Shown piece by piece: positions 61,934 to 64,000 of a stretch of DNA of 64,000 nucleotides. Source of the DNA: Symbiodinium kawagutii (lineage: Eukaryota; Sar; Dinophyceae; Suessiales; Symbiodiniaceae); contig VSDK01010371.1 in NCBI GenBank assembly GCA_009767595.1, positions 407,556 to 471,555 on the forward strand, in the 5' to 3' direction. Every line of letters starts with the position of its first letter. Within the stretch, counting starts at the first letter, position 1. The notes beneath the pieces are model-generated. The model ran no database searches. It saw only the letters and a list, made by a program, of their open reading frames with translations, and was not told the DNA's origin. The position numbers and the translations under genes were made by a program.

Positions 61934-63097
61934 CCCTGGCTTCCCCAACGATGCCGCATGATCTAACATGAGCCGTGCGACCTTCAGATTTTCAGGATTG
62001 AGTTGGCAACCATGGATGAATCACCATCTAATGAAATTTGATTGCATGTTTTTCATTGTTTTTCATTGAAATCACCAACTCGGATCACAGTGTGTTGGAT
62101 TACCGGGCCAGGTGTGACACAATGTTTTGACCATTTGTGTCGTTCAGCCAACGGGCTGAGCACATGCCTCAAGACCGCACGCTCCGAAGCACCTCGACGC
62201 CGAATCGCCAAAGTATGTTGCGCCCGTGCTTACGACCTCGAAGTATCTCGAAGTTCTACAGCATCGTGCAGCCAACTGTTTCCCCATGACTAGCACCATC
62301 TAGCACCATACCACCTTCAAGCAATGCGGTCTTAGGCTGGTGATTCATGTTTTTTGAGGCCGACATCGGATTTGACTCCTAGATGTTCAAATTTCTTCAT
62401 GTGAGATTTGGCGCGAGGGAGTTGAGCATTGAATAAAGCCACTCAGTGGTTGATTTATCGATGGTGGCTGCTGATAGTGCTGGTTGCTGATTAGTTGGTG
62501 CGTGGATTGTGGTGGATTGGGCTTTGTTTGATTGTTGGACTGGGCCTTATTTGGGTTGGGGTTCTTACCAACGGGTTCTTCTCAACTATATATTGGCCAA
62601 TACTAGCCATGATTATGGACAAATGATGGAGGAGTCATTGATAGAATCTCGCGCTTTTCAAATGCTTTTAAATTTTATGATGGAGACATTTCATGGTGCA
62701 TCCCGATAAATTGTTTGTTTGCTGTCATTACGTTGTTTGCATGACTGTCCTAGTATATATTTGCTTGTTGCCAATCGATTTTGAAATGACATCCCCGCAC
62801 TTGAGGATTCCTTTGGAGACCGTCCTCGTATCCACAATGTCTCTGGGCCCTCCAGCCAAATTCATTCTAATATCCCTGCTATTTGCATGACATCTCCCAG
62901 ATATATGGCATACCTAAATAAAATGACCCTTCAGAATGACGGCAATTTACCATGCAGGGACGGGAGTGTAACAGGGTAACAGGAAGCAGGTAACAGTGAT
63001 GTGTTGATTGTCCCCATGCTGCCAGGATCTACTGAAGAAGAGTCCGCCACTGGCAAGGCCCCGCCTGAGAGAGTGGTTGTGCCTGTGGTTGTTGTCG
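61934..63097. other. Spacer, no gene recognised
   Basis: A frame at 62042-62293 has a basic, Cys-containing stretch (LKTARSEAPRRRIAKVCCAR) that might be an exon. The remainder is AT-rich and featureless. Confidence 0.4.
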
Positions 63098-63260
63098 TTT
63101 GTCGTTGCTGTTGCTGTTGCTGTTGTTGTTCTTGTTCTTCTTCTTGTCATTGTTCTTGTTGTTGTTATTGTTGTTGTTGTTGCTGTTGCTGTAGTTGTAG
63201 CTGTAGTTGTAGTACTTAGTTGTAGTAGTTAGTTGTTTGTTGTTTGTTGTGTTGGTTCTT
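63098..63260. repeat. (TTG/CTG)n trinucleotide array
   Basis: TTGCTGTTGCTGTTGTTGTT grades into TTCTTGTTCTTCTT, GTTGTTGTTATTG and GTAGTTGTAGTTG. It yields Cys-, Val- or Gln/Asn-type open frames that are not genes. Confidence 0.95.
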
Positions 63261-64000
63261 AGTGTTGTAGTTTTGGAAAAGGATTTTTGGTGGCGGAAGT
63301 TCGGAGTTGAGTGGAGTTGCTACTGGAACTTGGGTTCCCATAGCGTGTTGTGGTGGTGTGTAGCTGCTTGTCCCCAAGACATTTGTGACCCTGAGCCAAA
63401 GATTTGCCGGGGATTTGCACCGGCGGGGGCCGCTTGGCTCCTTGTTCATGTGTGAGTGGACGGCGCAGTCACCGCCATACCAAAAAGGATTTGCACAATC
63501 CGAGCAAACTGTCACGAAACGACCAAAACAAAACATGGTCCGACATGTTTCTTGTTGATCACATGCAAATTTAGAATAACCCTGTCATGTAGCTACAATA
63601 TAAGATGTGTAACTATAAGATGCTATAAGGTGACTGGGGGTGGCCGTGGATTGCGTTCTTCTGCATTGTTGATCATTTTTGGTCAGCCCTGTCACTTTTC
63701 AAGCCTGGAGCCAGGTTGACGTGGCTGCAGGCACAGGAGCGAACGGCAGGGCTTGGCATTGTTTGGCATGGATGAGGGTCGCGAGAATAGGATATCACCC
63801 ATGATGATGTTGCCAATATGAGGTGATTCCACTAGACAGTCCTTTGGCTTGTCAAGCTGTTTCATGCTGTTTCGTCCCTGATCGGTCCCCGGCTCGTTTC
63901 TCTTTCCTGTAACAACACGGCAAAGACAGGTGCCTTTCTTTGCACATGTGGTGACTCGAACGTGTCCAAATTTGCCCCGAAAGCGTTGGTTTTTTCCTGC
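63261..64000. other. Terminal stretch, no gene recognised
   Basis: A minus frame at 63216-63536 and short + frames overlap without motifs. Nothing is supported to the end of the window. Confidence 0.45.

Noticed and set aside
63001..63232. Cys-rich and Val/Leu-rich frames resembling small secreted or membrane proteins
   Set aside because: They read through a TTG/CTG trinucleotide array.
1..64000. tRNA, rRNA, bacterial promoters or terminators
   Set aside because: I looked for cloverleaf-like words with a TTC-type T-loop, rRNA core motifs and operon structure and found none I could support.

Overview
This window looks like nuclear DNA of a dinoflagellate, most likely a coral-symbiont type (family Symbiodiniaceae). 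That is inference from four things: very low gene density; short candidate exons spread over kilobases with AG|G-type acceptors and some GC/GA-like donors; many short inverted-repeat elements and microsatellites; and a 12.6 kb stretch (28.6-41.2 kb) whose protein motifs I recognise from multicopy families in those genomes. I see no prokaryotic operon structure, no CRISPR array, and no rRNA or tRNA gene that I can support. Most of the window is non-coding.

Layout. 1-18.5 kb: isolated candidate exons on the + strand (5421-5640, 6614-7371, 8265-8435, 9466-9596, 10607-10754, 12524-12645, 14215-14384) among MITE-like repeats. The 9466 and 10607 exons join in a compatible reading phase. One 293-codon open frame lies at 3392-4273. 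18.5-25.7 kb: a + strand gene of the RING-between-RING (RBR) E3 ubiquitin ligase type. RING1 is at 18.7 kb, the first half of the IBR at 21.2 kb, a linker exon at 22.8 kb, the second half of the IBR at 23.9 kb and the catalytic Rcat/RING2 at 25.0 kb. 26.8-27.4 kb: a low-complexity block whose strand bias flips.

28.6-41.2 kb: a dense + strand coding cluster. In order it encodes a short helical N-terminal protein; acidic and Lys/Ala-rich disordered segments with 22-residue repeats; a methyltransferase-fold protein split over about five exons (VEYFAG, VCSSW and LENP motifs); an acidic, disordered and helical segment ending in a second Lys/Ala tail; and a long transposase-like protein with a GDEGKG...KGDFKWH...CYEC signature, broken by a frameshift near 39.83 kb. 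I read it as a decayed or decaying mobile-element-like module typical of this lineage. No reverse transcriptase was seen.

41.2-64 kb: mostly non-coding. It has a TTAA-bounded foldback element (41752-41884), clusters of two other short inverted-repeat families, an 8-residue/24-bp higher-order GGAT satellite (60.06-60.42 kb), a degenerate AGAGTGTCTCAC repeat field (56.4-56.8 kb) and a few isolated candidate exons on both strands. Exon boundaries throughout are read by eye and need transcript data.
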